Notes: generated by a model from the letters alone, not told the origin. A stretch of DNA of 64,000 nt from Polaromonas sp. (GCF_012927485.1 NZ_JABBPC010000035.1:1-64000), one strand, 5' to 3'. Numbered from the stretch's first letter, positions 18,178 to 27,946 are shown. A program made the numbers and translations.

Positions 18178-19161
18178 TTATGACACCGGTTGACTTGCTG
18201 GCGCAGTGGGGAAGCCAGTCGCGAAGGTTTCGCGCAAATGCTCGACAAAGCATTGAACGGCTTTGGGCACTTGGGCTGACCACGGACGTAGGGCGTAGAT
18301 GCGGTCTGCAAAAAATCCTTGTACCTGCCAGTCAGGCAGGACTTGGACCAAGGGCTCGCCATGGACCTCCGCGCTGGCGCCGGAAGAGGCGCTGAAGTCG
18401 GGCAGAAGGCCGATGCCCAGGCCCGCAAGCAGCGCGTCCCGCAGCACCTCGCTGTTGTTGGCCTTCAGAGATCCGGTGATGTTGACACCTACTCGCTCAC
18501 CGGATTTTCCGGATTTCCGCCTTGGGTTACGGACAAAGGTCCAGCTGCTGGCATGGCTGCCCCCGAGGTACAGCAGGCAGTCGTGCGCCGCCAGTTCAGC
18601 CGGGTGGGTGGGTGCGCCACGACGCGCCAGATACTGCGGACTGGCCAGCAAAATCGAGCGCGTTTCACAGAGCACCCAAGCGACATGGGTCTCGGGCGGC
18701 GCGTTGGTATGCCGGATGGCGAGATCGAACCCTTCGTTGGCCAGATTCACGAAGCGATCGGTCAGCTCCAGTTCGATGTGAATGTCGGGGAAGCGCTGCA
18801 GGAATGCCGCGACGCAGGGCGCCAGATGCTGCCGTCCCAGCGCGACGGGCGCTGTCACCCGGATCAGACCCCGCAGCGCGCCGACCAGGTCCTTGGCGGC
18901 GGTATAGCTTTCGCTGATCCGGTTAAATGCAGGTTGCATTTCATTGACAAGCTGCTGCCCGGCCTCTGTCAGGCCGACGGAGCGGGTAGTTCGGCGCACC
19001 AGCAATACGCCGGCAGCGCGTTCCAGCTCGCTGATGCGCATGCTGGCAGAGGCCTTGGAAACACCGACCCGGCGCGCGGCTTCGGTAAAACTGCGGGTAG
19101 CGGCTAAAACCGTTAACAGGTGAAGGTCGGACACTAGCGGAGAGAGCTGGTCAGAGGACAT
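18178..19161 (-). CDS. LysR-family transcription regulator
   Basis: 327 residues. The N-terminal winged helix-turn-helix is at about residues 12-65 (LTVLAATRSFTEAARRVGVS, then SMRISELERAAGVLLVRRT). A periplasmic-binding-like effector domain follows from residue 95. It is divergent from mmsA with 129 bases between, and the spacer holds a perfect ATTGTTC/GAACAAT palindrome at 19184-19205. The likely target is therefore mmsA and its own gene. The effector cannot be read from the sequence. Confidence 0.9.
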   Translation of the reverse strand: MSSDQLSPLVSDLHLLTVLAATRSFTEAARRVGVSKASASMRISELERAAGVLLVRRTTRSVGLTEAGQQLVNEMQPAFNRISESYTAAKDLVGALRGLIRVTAPVALGRQHLAPCVAAFLQRFPDIHIELELTDRFVNLANEGFDLAIRHTNAPPETHVAWVLCETRSILLASPQYLARRGAPTHPAELAAHDCLLYLGGSHASSWTFVRNPRRKSGKSGERVGVNITGSLKANNSEVLRDALLAGLGIGLLPDFSASSGASAEVHGEPLVQVLPDWQVQGFFADRIYALRPWSAQVPKAVQCFVEHLRETFATGFPTAPASQPVS

Positions 19162-19183
19162 AGATGAATAACCAAAAACGTTA

Positions 19184-19205
19184 ATTGTTCAGGAATATGA
19201 ACAAT
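19184..19205. promoter_or_regulatory. Palindromic operator between LysR gene and mmsA
   Basis: ATTGTTC, 8 bases, then GAACAAT form a perfect 7+7 inverted repeat. It lies 22 bases from the LysR start and 85 bases from mmsA. The size and position suit a LysR recognition site. Confidence 0.5.
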
Positions 19206-19290
19206 GTAATCAGTAAACGGGGCATTATCAAATCAGGCCGGGGCTCATAGACTTGCGTATCGCTATTCATTCACCTCCAAAGGATCAGCC

Positions 19291-20814
19291 ATGTCTCTTT
19301 CGCCTTCAGTAACGTCTCCACAAGCCACGATCGGTCACCATCTGAATGGCCGCGCCACCCTGCCGGCATCAGGGCGTAGCCAGCCCGTCTTTAACCCTGC
19401 GACAGGCGCCGTCTCGGGTCACGTCGCGCTGGCCAGCGCGGCGGACGTGGATGTTGCCGTCTCGGCTGCGCAAGCCGCCTTTCCGGCTTGGGCCGATACG
19501 CCGCCCATTCGTCGGGCGCGTGTGATGTTCAAATTTTTGGAGCTGCTCAACAAAAATAAGGACAAGCTGGCCCACTTGATCACCGCGGAGCACGGCAAGG
19601 TATTCACAGACGCCCAAGGGGAAGTTTCGCGGGGCATTGACATTGTCGAGTTCGCCTGCGGGATTCCGCAGCTTCTGAAAGGCGACTTCACCGACCAGGT
19701 CAGCACCGGCATCGACAACTGGACGCTGCGCCAGCCGCTGGGGGTTGTGGCGGGCATAACGCCGTTCAACTTTCCGGTCATGGTGCCGATGTGGATGTTC
19801 CCGGTAGCCATCGCTGCCGGCAACAGCTTTGTGCTCAAGCCGAGCCCGATCGACCCCAGCGCAAGTCTCTATATGGCCGATTTGCTGAAGCAAGCGGGAC
19901 TGCCAGACGGTGTTTTCAATGTGGTGCAGGGCGACAAGGAAGCGGTTGACGCCTTGCTGGTGCATCCGGACGTGAAAGCGGTGTCCTTCGTCGGTTCTAC
20001 GCCGATCGCCAACTATATTTACGAAACCGGCGCCCACCACGGCAAACGGGTGCAAGCGCTGGGCGGTGCCAAAAACCACATGGTGGTGATGCCCGATGCT
20101 GACCTGAACCAGGCCGTGGACGCCTTGATTGGGGCCGGCTACGGTTCGGCGGGCGAGCGCTGTATGGCGATTTCGGTGGCCGTGCTGGTGGGCAATGTGG
20201 CTGACAAACTGATCCCCATGCTAGCGGCCAGGGCCAAAACGTTAGTGATTAAAAACGGCGTGGAACTGGACGCCGAGATGGGCCCGATCGTCACCGCAGC
20301 GGCGCATCAGCGGATCACCGGCTACATCGAGCAAGGGGTGAAAGAAGGCGCCACGCTGCTGGTCGACGGCCGCGGCCACACCGTCAAAGGGTATGAACAG
20401 GGCTTCTGGATGGGCGGCACGCTGTTCGACCATGTGACGCCGGACATGCGCATCTATAAAGAAGAAATCTTTGGTCCGGTGCTGGGTTGCGTGCGCGTGA
20501 AAGATTTGGCCGAAGCGGTGAACCTGATCAACGCCCATGAGTTTGGCAATGGCGTGAGTTGCTTCACCCGCGACGGGCATGTCGCCCGCGAGTTCAGCCG
20601 ACGTATACAGGTCGGCATGGTGGGCATCAACGTCCCGATACCAGTGCCAATGGCTTGGCACGGCTTCGGCGGTTGGAAGAAGAGCCTGTTTGGCGACATG
20701 CACGCTTATGGGGAAGAAGGCGTGCGCTTTTACACCAAGCAAAAGTCCATCATGCAGCGTTGGCCTGAGAGCATCGGCAAGGGTGCCGAGTTTGTGATGC
20801 CGACTGCAAAGTAG
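19291..20814 (+). CDS. mmsA: MmsA, CoA-acylating methylmalonate-semialdehyde dehydrogenase
   Basis: 507 residues. It oxidises methylmalonate (or malonate) semialdehyde with NAD+ and CoA to propionyl-CoA or acetyl-CoA in valine and inositol catabolism. Landmarks: [19 protein letters not shown] (about residues 155-175), the nucleotide-binding [15 protein letters not shown], and catalytic Cys in [10 protein letters not shown] (about residue 290). The C-terminus carries [17 protein letters not shown], typical of MmsA. CCAAAGGATC precedes the ATG. No other valine-pathway genes are adjacent, so it is controlled alone, probably by the divergent LysR protein. Confidence 0.93.
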   Translation: MSLSPSVTSPQATIGHHLNGRATLPASGRSQPVFNPATGAVSGHVALASAADVDVAVSAAQAAFPAWADTPPIRRARVMFKFLELLNKNKDKLAHLITAEHGKVFTDAQGEVSRGIDIVEFACGIPQLLKGDFTDQVSTGIDNWTLRQPLGVVAGITPFNFPVMVPMWMFPVAIAAGNSFVLKPSPIDPSASLYMADLLKQAGLPDGVFNVVQGDKEAVDALLVHPDVKAVSFVGSTPIANYIYETGAHHGKRVQALGGAKNHMVVMPDADLNQAVDALIGAGYGSAGERCMAISVAVLVGNVADKLIPMLAARAKTLVIKNGVELDAEMGPIVTAAAHQRITGYIEQGVKEGATLLVDGRGHTVKGYEQGFWMGGTLFDHVTPDMRIYKEEIFGPVLGCVRVKDLAEAVNLINAHEFGNGVSCFTRDGHVAREFSRRIQVGMVGINVPIPVPMAWHGFGGWKKSLFGDMHAYGEEGVRFYTKQKSIMQRWPESIGKGAEFVMPTAK

Positions 20815-20822
20815 TTCTTAGT

Positions 20823-20861
20823 CGACGCCGAAGGGATGCCTCTGTCCTGTTTTCGGCGTCG
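20823..20861 (+). terminator. Hairpin after mmsA, possible terminator
   Basis: CGACGCCGAA (20823-20832) and TTCGGCGTCG (20852-20861) are a perfect 10-base inverted repeat 8 bases after the mmsA stop. No T run follows, so it may be a transcript-stabilising hairpin or a weak terminator. The rest of 20815-21046 holds only a possible pntA promoter region. Confidence 0.45.
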
Positions 20862-21046
20862 GTCATGGGCTCGCTTTGCCGTCTTTGAATTGAGGTCAAT
20901 GGTGCCGCACGCGACAGCCGCAACAAAAACTATAGTTTGTCCTGACCAAAATTCTAAAAATCTAATGTAAGCTGCAAGACAGCCAAGCATCCTGCACCTG
21001 TGTATGCGGGGCAGCCAAAAAATTAACGCATCGAGGAGAAGCACCC

Positions 21047-22162
21047 ATGCTAATTGGGGTACCTGCCGAAATCACGGCTGGAGAAACACGCGTCGCCATC
21101 ACACCAGAAACGGCCAAAAAGCTCAAAGCCCTCGGCCACACCGTCCGCGTCCAGTCTGGGGCGGGGCTTGCTGCCAGTGTTCCCGATGAGGCTTACGCAG
21201 CGGTTGGTGCTGAAATGACCGACGCAGCTAGCGCTTACGGCGCTGACATCGTGCTCAAGGTTCGTTGTCCGCTGGACAACGAAATAGCCTATGCCAGGCC
21301 TGGAAGCATCGTGGTTGGCATGCTGAATCCTTTTGATGCGACCGGTCTGCAGCGGCTGGCGGCGGCCCAACTGACCTCGTTTGCGCTCGAGGCGGCGCCC
21401 CGCACCAGCCGGGCGCAAAGCATGGACGTACTCTCTTCCCAAGCCAATATCGCCGGTTATAAAGCGGTGTTGATGGCCGCCGCGCAATACCAGCGGTTTT
21501 TCCCGATGCTGATGACGGCCGCAGGCACGGTCAAGGCGGCTCGCGTGGTGATTTTGGGCGTTGGCGTGGCCGGTCTGCAGGCGATCGCCACCGCCAAGCG
21601 CCTGGGCGCTGTCATTGAAGCGAGCGACGTGCGCCCCAGCGTGAAAGAACAAGTGGAATCGCTGGGCGGCAAATTTATTGACGTGGCCTATGAAACGGAT
21701 GAAGAGCGCGAAGCGGCAATTGGCGTCGGCGGCTACGCCAAGCCGATGCCGGCGAGCTGGCTGGAGCGTCAGAAAGCGGAGGTAGCCAAGCGCGTAGCGC
21801 AGGCCGACGTGGTAATCACGACCGCATTGATCCCCGGGCGCCCCGCCCCGGTGCTGGTCACCGAAGACATGGTGAAATCCATGAAACCTGGCAGCGTGAT
21901 AGTGGATCTGGCAGCGCCGCAGGGCGGTAATTGCCCGCTGACAGAGCCTGGCAAAACCGTGGTCAAGCACGGCGTGATGCTGATCGGCGAAACCAATGTG
22001 CCCGCGCTCGTTGCTGCCGATGCGAGCGCGCTCTACGCGCGCAACGTGTTCGACTTCCTCAAGCTCATCGTCACCAAGGAAGGCGCCCTCAATATTGACT
22101 TGACGGACGATATTGTGGCGGCCTGCCTGATGACGCAAAACGGCGAAGTTAAAAAGAAATAA
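21047..22162 (+). CDS. pntAA: Transhydrogenase alpha-1 subunit (NAD-binding, domain I)
   Basis: 371 residues. It is the cytoplasmic NAD(H)-binding part of the proton-translocating transhydrogenase, which uses the proton gradient to reduce NADP+ with NADH. The family start MLIGVPAEI-AGETRVA-TPE is present, then GVGVAGLQAIATAKRLGA-IEASDVR (about residues 168-200) as the NAD-binding fold. The alpha polypeptide is split into two genes as in Rhodospirillum and many Burkholderiales. GAGGAGA precedes the ATG. The next gene supplies the first membrane part. Confidence 0.95.
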   Translation: MLIGVPAEITAGETRVAITPETAKKLKALGHTVRVQSGAGLAASVPDEAYAAVGAEMTDAASAYGADIVLKVRCPLDNEIAYARPGSIVVGMLNPFDATGLQRLAAAQLTSFALEAAPRTSRAQSMDVLSSQANIAGYKAVLMAAAQYQRFFPMLMTAAGTVKAARVVILGVGVAGLQAIATAKRLGAVIEASDVRPSVKEQVESLGGKFIDVAYETDEEREAAIGVGGYAKPMPASWLERQKAEVAKRVAQADVVITTALIPGRPAPVLVTEDMVKSMKPGSVIVDLAAPQGGNCPLTEPGKTVVKHGVMLIGETNVPALVAADASALYARNVFDFLKLIVTKEGALNIDLTDDIVAACLMTQNGEVKKK

Positions 22163-22215
22163 ACCATCTCGGGGCTGCACCTGCTGCAGTCCCCTACGGA
22201 GAAGAGGAGAAGACC

Positions 22216-22560
22216 ATGGATGCAGTGTCCCCCACCATCATCAACCTGATTATTTTTGTGCTGGCCATTTACGTCGGGTACCACGTGGTGTGGACCGTCA
22301 CGCCGGCCTTGCACACGCCGCTGATGGCGGTGACTAACGCGATTTCGGCCATCGTGATTGTCGGCGCGATGCTGGCTGCCGCACTCACTGAAACGCCGCT
22401 TGGTAAAACCATGGGCGTGCTGGCGGTGGCGCTGGCGGCTGTGAATGTGTTCGGTGGTTTCCTGGTCACGCGCCGAATGCTGGAGATGTTCCGGAAGAAA
22501 GAAAAGAAGACCCCCGTCGCGGCTTCCGCTGATTCAGCCGGATCGGGAGTGGCCAAATGA
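22216..22560 (+). CDS. pntAB: Transhydrogenase alpha-2 subunit (membrane)
   Basis: 114 residues with about three membrane helices (IINLIIFVLAIYVGYHVVW; AISAIVIVGAMLAAAL; TMGVLAVALAAVNVFGGFLV). The segment HTPLMAVTNAISAIVIVGA and GFLVTRRMLEMF are typical of the domain II helices of the alpha subunit. It is separate from PntAA as expected for a three-subunit enzyme. The stop overlaps the pntB start by four bases (ATGA). GAAGAGGAG precedes the ATG. Confidence 0.95.
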   Translation: MDAVSPTIINLIIFVLAIYVGYHVVWTVTPALHTPLMAVTNAISAIVIVGAMLAAALTETPLGKTMGVLAVALAAVNVFGGFLVTRRMLEMFRKKEKKTPVAASADSAGSGVAK

Positions 22561-23981
22561 GCATGAACATCGTCACGCTGCTGTATCTATTGGCTTCGGT
22601 CTTCTTTATCCAGGCGCTCAAGGGCTTGTCTCATCCCACCACTTCCCTGCGCGGCAACTTGTTTGGTATGACCGGCATGACGATTGCCGTGCTCACCACG
22701 GGCGCGTTGATTGTGCAAACGTCGGGTGGCAAGGCGGAGGGCATGGTCTATGTGCTGGGCGCGCTGGTGGTGGGCGGCGCCGCTGGCACGCTGATGGCCA
22801 AGCGCGTCGAGATGACCAAAATGCCTGAGCTGGTCGCCTTCATGCACAGCATGATTGGTTTGGCCGCCGTGTTCATCGCCGTTGCTGCAGTGGCCGAGCC
22901 TTATGCCTTCGGCATCGTCGCCAAAGGCATGACCATTCCTGCGGGCAATCGGCTGGAGTTGTTTCTCGGTGCGGCCATTGGTGCCATTACCTTTAGCGGC
23001 TCGGTGATTGCGTTTGGCAAGCTCAGCGGCAAATACAAATTCCGGCTGTTTCAAGGCGCTCCGGTGTCGTTTCCCGGTCAGCACCTGATTAATCTGGTGC
23101 TGGGGCTGTTGATGCTGGCTTTGGGGCTGATTTTCATGGGGACCGGTAGCTGGGCGGCATTCTTCGCGATGCTAGCGCTGGCGTTCGTTATGGGCGTGCT
23201 GATCATCATCCCGATCGGCGGCGCTGACATGCCGGTGGTGGTGTCCATGCTCAACAGCTATTCGGGCTGGGCCGCTGCCGGCATTGGTTTTTCGTTGAAT
23301 AACGCCATGCTGATCATCGCCGGGTCGCTGGTGGGCTCGTCCGGCGCCATCCTTTCGTACATCATGTGCAAGGCCATGAACCGTTCTTTTTTCAATGTAA
23401 TTTTGGGCGGCTTTGGCGGCGAGGCAGGGAGTGCCGCGGCTGGCGTGAAAGAGCAGCGACCCGTTAAGTCGGGTTCGGCCGACGATGCCGCTTTCATTTT
23501 GAGCAATGCAGAAACCGTCATCATCGTGCCTGGCTATGGTCTGGCCGTCGCGCGTGCACAGCATTCGCTGAAAGAGTTGGCGCAAAAGCTTACCGATAAG
23601 GGAATCAGCGTCAAATATGCAATTCACCCGGTTGCTGGCCGCATGCCGGGCCATATGAATGTGCTGCTGGCCGAAGCCGAAGTGCCTTACGATCAGGTGT
23701 TTGAAATGGAAGACATCAACGGCGAATTCGGCCAGGTTGACGTGGCCATCATCTTGGGTGCCAACGACGTAGTGAACCCGGCGGCGCTGCAAAAGGGCAG
23801 TCCGATCTACGGCATGCCGATTTTGGAGGCCTATAAAGCCAAGACTGTCATTGTCAATAAGCGCTCCATGGCGGCCGGCTATGCTGGCCTGGACAACGAG
23901 CTGTTTTACATGGACAAGACCATGATGGTGTTTGGCGATGCAAAAAAAGTGATCGAAGACATGGGTAAAGCGATCGAATAG
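22557..23981 (+). CDS. pntB: Transhydrogenase beta subunit, PntB
   Basis: 474 residues. The N-terminal 270 residues form many membrane helices of the proton channel; the C-terminal domain III binds NADP(H), with GYGLAVARAQH (about residue 325), HPVAGRMPGHMNVLLAEA and GANDVVNPAA. All are PntB hallmarks. It overlaps pntAB and ends the transcript; no clear terminator was seen in the 147 bases before fadD. Confidence 0.96.
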   Translation: MSMNIVTLLYLLASVFFIQALKGLSHPTTSLRGNLFGMTGMTIAVLTTGALIVQTSGGKAEGMVYVLGALVVGGAAGTLMAKRVEMTKMPELVAFMHSMIGLAAVFIAVAAVAEPYAFGIVAKGMTIPAGNRLELFLGAAIGAITFSGSVIAFGKLSGKYKFRLFQGAPVSFPGQHLINLVLGLLMLALGLIFMGTGSWAAFFAMLALAFVMGVLIIIPIGGADMPVVVSMLNSYSGWAAAGIGFSLNNAMLIIAGSLVGSSGAILSYIMCKAMNRSFFNVILGGFGGEAGSAAAGVKEQRPVKSGSADDAAFILSNAETVIIVPGYGLAVARAQHSLKELAQKLTDKGISVKYAIHPVAGRMPGHMNVLLAEAEVPYDQVFEMEDINGEFGQVDVAIILGANDVVNPAALQKGSPIYGMPILEAYKAKTVIVNKRSMAAGYAGLDNELFYMDKTMMVFGDAKKVIEDMGKAIE

Positions 23982-24128
23982 ATCGCTGCCCTCCGCGCTA
24001 AGCAACCCAGAAATTATTGAGGTAGTTTTTTCGGACATTCCCGGTTCCTGAGGTGAACGCAGTAGCCACGAAGAGGGCGAGCCATGAGAATTCATGGCGG
24101 TAAGAAAATCGTAATGGAGAAGACAAAA

Positions 24129-25826
24129 ATGAATACAGCGACCATTGACCGCCCCTGGCTCAAGGCTTATCCGGTGGGCGTCCCGGCGGATATAGACGCT
24201 TCGCAGTATCCGTCGCTGGTGGCCTTGATGGAGGAGAGTTTCAAGAGGTACGGCAAGCGTGTTGCCTACAGCTTTATGGGCAAGGACATTACATTCGGCC
24301 AGACGGACCGCCTGTCTCTCGCCTTTGCTGTCTACTTGCAGAGCCTGGGTCTGACCAAGGGCGACCGCGTTGCCATCATGATGCCCAACGTACCGCAATA
24401 CCCGGTGGCCGTGGCCGCCATCCTGCGGGCCGGCTATGTGGTCGTCAATGTCAACCCGCTTTACACGCCGCGTGAGCTCGAGTACCAGCTCAAGGACTCC
24501 GGCGCCAAAGCGATCGTCATTGTGGAAAACTTCGCTGCGGCATTGGAGCAGTGCATCGCCCGCACCGCCGTCAAGCACGTGGTGCTGTGCGCCATGGGCG
24601 ACCGGTTGGGGCTACTCAAGGGCACGCTCGTCAACTACGTCGTGCGGCATGTCAAGAAAATGGTGCCCGCCTTCAACCTGCCCGGCGCGGTGCGCTTTAA
24701 CGATGCTTTGGCACAAGGCGCCAAGAGCGGAAGTGGCGCGCTCAAGCGCCCCGACATCAGGCCGGACGATGTAGCCGTGCTCCAGTACACCGGCGGGACC
24801 ACTGGCGTTTCCAAAGGTGCGGTGCTGCTGCACCGCAACGTGATCGCCAATGTCCTGCAATCCGAGGCCTGGAACGGCCCGGCCATGACCAGCATGTTGG
24901 CTGGCGAGCAGACAATCTATGTCTGCGCGCTGCCGCTTTATCACATCTTCGCCTTCACAGTAAATATGATGCTGGGGATGCGCACCGGTGCCAAAAACAT
25001 ATTGATTCCAAATCCCCGTGATCTGTCGGCGGTGCTCAAGGAACTGTCCAAGCACAAGGTAAACAGCTTCCCGGCGGTCAACACGCTGTTTAATGGCTTG
25101 GCGAATCACCGTGACTTCAATAGCGTTGACTGGTCACACCTGAAAGTTTCGTTGGGTGGCGGCATGGCGGTGCAAAGCGCGGTGGCCAAACTGTGGCTTG
25201 AGAAAACGGGATGCCCCATCTGTGAAGGGTACGGACTTTCCGAAACGTCGCCGTCGGCCAGCTGCAATCCGACCGACAGCAAAGTGTTTACCGGCACGAT
25301 TGGTCTGCCCCTTCCGAGTACCTATTTCAAGCTGCTGGACGACGCCGGAAATGAAGTGCCGCAAGGTCAATCCGGGGAAATTGCTATCAAGGGCCCGCAG
25401 GTCATGGCTGGTTACTGGCAGCGCCCGGATGAAACTGCCAAAGTCATGACGCCGGACGGTTATTTCAAATCGGGCGATATCGGCGTTATTGATGAAAACG
25501 GATTCTTCAAGATCATTGACCGCAAGAAGGACATGATTCTGGTGAGTGGTTTTAATGTCTATCCCAATGAGATTGAAGACGTGGTCGCGCGGCTTGACGG
25601 CGTCATGGAATGCGCCTGCGTGGGGGTGCCTGACGAGAAGGCAGGGGAAGCCGTGAAGCTGGTGATCGTCAAGAAAAACCCGGATCTGACGGAAGCGCAG
25701 GTGCGCGACTATTGCAGGGTGAACCTCACGGGCTACAAGCAGCCCAAACTGGTGGAGTTTCGCACCGACTTGCCCAAAACGCCGGTGGGCAAAATCCTGC
25801 GGCGCGAGCTGCGGGAAAAAAAGTAG
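24129..25826 (+). CDS. fadD: FadD-type long-chain fatty acid-CoA ligase
   Basis: 565 residues. It activates fatty acids with ATP and CoA for beta-oxidation. AMP-binding motifs are visible: YTGGTTGVSKGAVL (about residue 220), EGYGLSETSP (about 365), and the FACS region DGYFKSGDIGVIDENG with RKKDMILVSGFNVYPNEIED. The start region DRPWLKAYPVGVPADID is the usual FadD N-terminus. ATG 24129 with GGAG before it is preferred over 24084 and 24114. It ends before a strong terminator at 25861. Confidence 0.93.
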   Translation: MNTATIDRPWLKAYPVGVPADIDASQYPSLVALMEESFKRYGKRVAYSFMGKDITFGQTDRLSLAFAVYLQSLGLTKGDRVAIMMPNVPQYPVAVAAILRAGYVVVNVNPLYTPRELEYQLKDSGAKAIVIVENFAAALEQCIARTAVKHVVLCAMGDRLGLLKGTLVNYVVRHVKKMVPAFNLPGAVRFNDALAQGAKSGSGALKRPDIRPDDVAVLQYTGGTTGVSKGAVLLHRNVIANVLQSEAWNGPAMTSMLAGEQTIYVCALPLYHIFAFTVNMMLGMRTGAKNILIPNPRDLSAVLKELSKHKVNSFPAVNTLFNGLANHRDFNSVDWSHLKVSLGGGMAVQSAVAKLWLEKTGCPICEGYGLSETSPSASCNPTDSKVFTGTIGLPLPSTYFKLLDDAGNEVPQGQSGEIAIKGPQVMAGYWQRPDETAKVMTPDGYFKSGDIGVIDENGFFKIIDRKKDMILVSGFNVYPNEIEDVVARLDGVMECACVGVPDEKAGEAVKLVIVKKNPDLTEAQVRDYCRVNLTGYKQPKLVEFRTDLPKTPVGKILRRELREKK

Positions 25827-25860
25827 GCCAGGCAGCTTTTTACACTCTGCGAAGGGTTTT

Positions 25861-25888
25861 AAGGGCGCCGCAAGTCGCCCTTTTTTTT
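25861..25888 (+). terminator. Intrinsic terminator after fadD
   Basis: AAGGGCG and CGCCCTT form a 7-base stem with an 8-base loop, followed by a run of eight T. It lies 35 bases after the fadD stop. Confidence 0.85.
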
Positions 25889-25933
25889 CTCTCGGCCAGG
25901 GGTTGATACAGTCTTTGTGTGCAAAATCGATAG

Positions 25934-26707
25934 ATGCTACCGCCCCCCCGCCTTGTCGCAACGCCTACCGCAATCCTCAGCGCTTTACCCCAGGAGCAGC
26001 ACGGTTTTATAGAGTTGCTGCAGAACCCGCGCAAGGTGACCCATGCGGGCCGCGACTTCTGGCTCGGTACCTTGCACGGCCAGCCCGTCGTGCTGGCATT
26101 GTCAAAAATAGGCAAGGTGGCCGCTGCCATTACCGCCACGGCATTGATCGAGCGGTTCGGCGTCGAGCGCATCGTGTTTACGGGTGTGGCGGGTGGCTTG
26201 GGCGCGGCGGTGAATGTGGGCGATGTGGTGGTTGCAACGGATTTCGTGCAGCACGACCTGGATGCCTCTCCGCTGTATCCCCGCTACGAAGTGCCGCTTT
26301 ACGGTCGAACCAGATTCGACAGCGATGCGGCCCTGACGGCGCTGCTTTTCAAGGCGGTTTGCGGGGCGCTGGCAGCGGGCTCGAAAAGTGGGATCACTCG
26401 TAGGTTCCCCGAGGCGCGCGTTCACCGAGGTCTGATTGCCAGCGGGGACCGTTTTGTATCCGGTGCCCGCGAATCCCGCGCGCTGCAGTCTGCCTTGGCG
26501 GGCGCCGGGCATGAAGTGCTGGCGGTGGAGATGGAGGGCGCCGCAGTGGCGCAAGTCTGTCTGGACTATGGCGTCTCGTTTGCCGCTGTACGCACCATTT
26601 CAGACCGTGCAGACGATAGCGCCCACATTGATTTCCCCCGCTTCGTTGAACAGGTGGCCAGCGGTTATGCGCATGCGATTGTTGAGCAGTTCTTGGCGCT
26701 GCTGTAG
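25934..26707 (+). CDS. mtnN: MTA/SAH nucleosidase family protein
   Basis: 257 residues, slightly longer than the E. coli enzyme (232). It should cleave 5'-methylthioadenosine and S-adenosylhomocysteine to adenine plus the thioribose compound. Marks are ILSALPQEQHGF at the start, TGVAGGLGAAVNVGDVVVA (about residues 82-100), VEMEGAAVAQVC (substrate-binding Glu, about residue 200), and VRTISDRAD with the catalytic Asp. There is an insertion of about 15 residues around LLFKAVCGALAAGSKSG. The ATG at 25934 lacks a strong ribosome binding site. It stands alone. Confidence 0.85.
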   Translation: MLPPPRLVATPTAILSALPQEQHGFIELLQNPRKVTHAGRDFWLGTLHGQPVVLALSKIGKVAAAITATALIERFGVERIVFTGVAGGLGAAVNVGDVVVATDFVQHDLDASPLYPRYEVPLYGRTRFDSDAALTALLFKAVCGALAAGSKSGITRRFPEARVHRGLIASGDRFVSGARESRALQSALAGAGHEVLAVEMEGAAVAQVCLDYGVSFAAVRTISDRADDSAHIDFPRFVEQVASGYAHAIVEQFLALL

Positions 26708-26932
26708 AAGAAATCCCGTAACGACCTGACTGCGTGCTGGGGGCTAAATACCAGGCAGTGCAAGGTCAAGAGATTTTTCACAAGGTTTCATACTTTGCAG
26801 CCTCGCACGATTGCAATTTAGGAGTTTCGGGTGCATAGTGAATTCAAGAGAGAGTTCCCGTCTGCCGCCTCGCCGTTACTGGTTAAGCGGTGTTTTGAGC
26901 CTAGTTCCACTTTGAAAAAAAGGAGTCTCTTT

Positions 26933-27262
26933 ATGAACTTGACGATCAGCGGTCACCATCTTGAAGTTACCCCCGCTTTGCGCGGTTATGTAACAAGCAA
27001 GCTCGATCGGATTACCCGGCATTTTGATCAGGTAGTGGATGTAAAAGTGCTGCTAACAGTGGACAACATGAAGGAGAAGGAAAGGCGCCAGCGAGCTGAA
27101 TGCAATTTGCGTGTCAAGGGTCGTGATCTATTCGCTGAAAGTTCACATGCCGATTTGTACGCTGCAGTCGATGAGTTGACCGACAAACTGGACCGTCAGG
27201 TAGGGCGCTACAAGACCAAAACCCAGGATCACCATCACGTCACCGCCAAACGGGAATCCTAA
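26933..27262 (+). CDS. hpf: Ribosome hibernation promoting factor (short form)
   Basis: 109 residues. It binds the small ribosomal subunit in stationary phase and favours inactive 100S dimers. [20 protein letters not shown] at the start and the [20 protein letters not shown] strand are typical. ATG 26933 is preceded by AAAAGGAG at correct spacing; a GTG at 26831 would add 34 unrelated residues and is rejected. In many proteobacteria this gene follows rpoN; here the upstream gene is the nucleosidase, so rpoN must lie elsewhere. Confidence 0.93.
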   Translation: MNLTISGHHLEVTPALRGYVTSKLDRITRHFDQVVDVKVLLTVDNMKEKERRQRAECNLRVKGRDLFAESSHADLYAAVDELTDKLDRQVGRYKTKTQDHHHVTAKRES

Positions 27263-27352
27263 AGGGATGACTCCACGCTCGTGACTTTGCGTGCGGTGTT
27301 CCTCCTCGCGGGGCTGATTGCCCCTTTATTCGGGTCCCCGCGGCACTCCCGT

Positions 27353-27382
27353 AAGCCGTTTGCAGAGGCAAGCGGCTTTTTT
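27353..27382 (+). terminator. Intrinsic terminator after hpf
   Basis: AAGCCG (27353-27358) pairs with CGGCTT (27373-27378), with further pairing inside (TTGC/GCAA). The T run is TTTTTT. It separates hpf from ptsN. Confidence 0.8.
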
Positions 27383-27442
27383 ATGTCTGTTTTTTCGTCA
27401 AACCTGCTGCAAAGTGCATAATTCGGCGACTAAAAGATTGTT

Positions 27443-27916
27443 ATGAACCATCTTTCGCAAATTTTGCCCCTCTCCCAAGTGCTGGTCCGTGTTGAAGCGA
27501 CCAGTAAGAAGCGTGCGTTCGAAGAAGCCGGCCTGCTGTTTGAAAACCAGCACGGCATGAACCGCGCCCTGATCACCGACAGCCTGTTCGCCCGTGAGCG
27601 ACTGGGTTCCACGGGACTGGGTCACGGGGTGGCGATTCCGCATGGCCGTATCAAAGGCCTGAAAGCCCCCATGGCGGCGGTTTTTCTGTTGCAAACGCCG
27701 ATTGGTTTTGATGCGCCGGATGAGCAGGCTGTCGCGTTGCTGATTTTTTTGCTGGTGCCAGAAGCAGCCACTCAGAAACACCTCGAAATTCTCTCTGAAA
27801 TTGCCGAACTGCTGAGCGATAGCACCTTGCGCGAACAGCTCAAATCCAGCACGGATGCCGCGGCGCTGCACCATCTGATTGCTACTTGGCGCTCTTTGCA
27901 CGAAGTCAGTACCTAG
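27443..27916 (+). CDS. ptsN: PtsN, nitrogen PTS EIIA component
   Basis: 157 residues. EIIA-Ntr receives phosphate from NPr and acts as a regulator of potassium transport and other processes. The phosphorylated histidine is His67 in GVAIPHGR. The EIIA fold is complete, ending with AELLSDSTLREQL. It starts 60 bases after a terminator and is followed by hprK after 30 bases, the standard order in betaproteobacteria. Confidence 0.95.
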   Translation: MNHLSQILPLSQVLVRVEATSKKRAFEEAGLLFENQHGMNRALITDSLFARERLGSTGLGHGVAIPHGRIKGLKAPMAAVFLLQTPIGFDAPDEQAVALLIFLLVPEAATQKHLEILSEIAELLSDSTLREQLKSSTDAAALHHLIATWRSLHEVST

Positions 27917-27946
27917 TCTTTAATGTGGAATGAATAAGAGGCCCGC

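Noticed and set aside
21050-22180. 376-codon open frame opposite pntAA
   Set aside because: Mirror of a conserved gene with His/Arg-rich translation; no ribosome site.
23172-24578. 468-codon open frame on the minus strand
   Set aside because: It lies opposite pntB and fadD, both clear genes, and its His/Arg/Gln-rich translation is typical of an antisense shadow in high-G+C DNA.
26831-26932. Upstream GTG start adding 34 residues to hpf
   Set aside because: The added residues are unlike the family, while ATG 26933 has a strong ribosome binding site.
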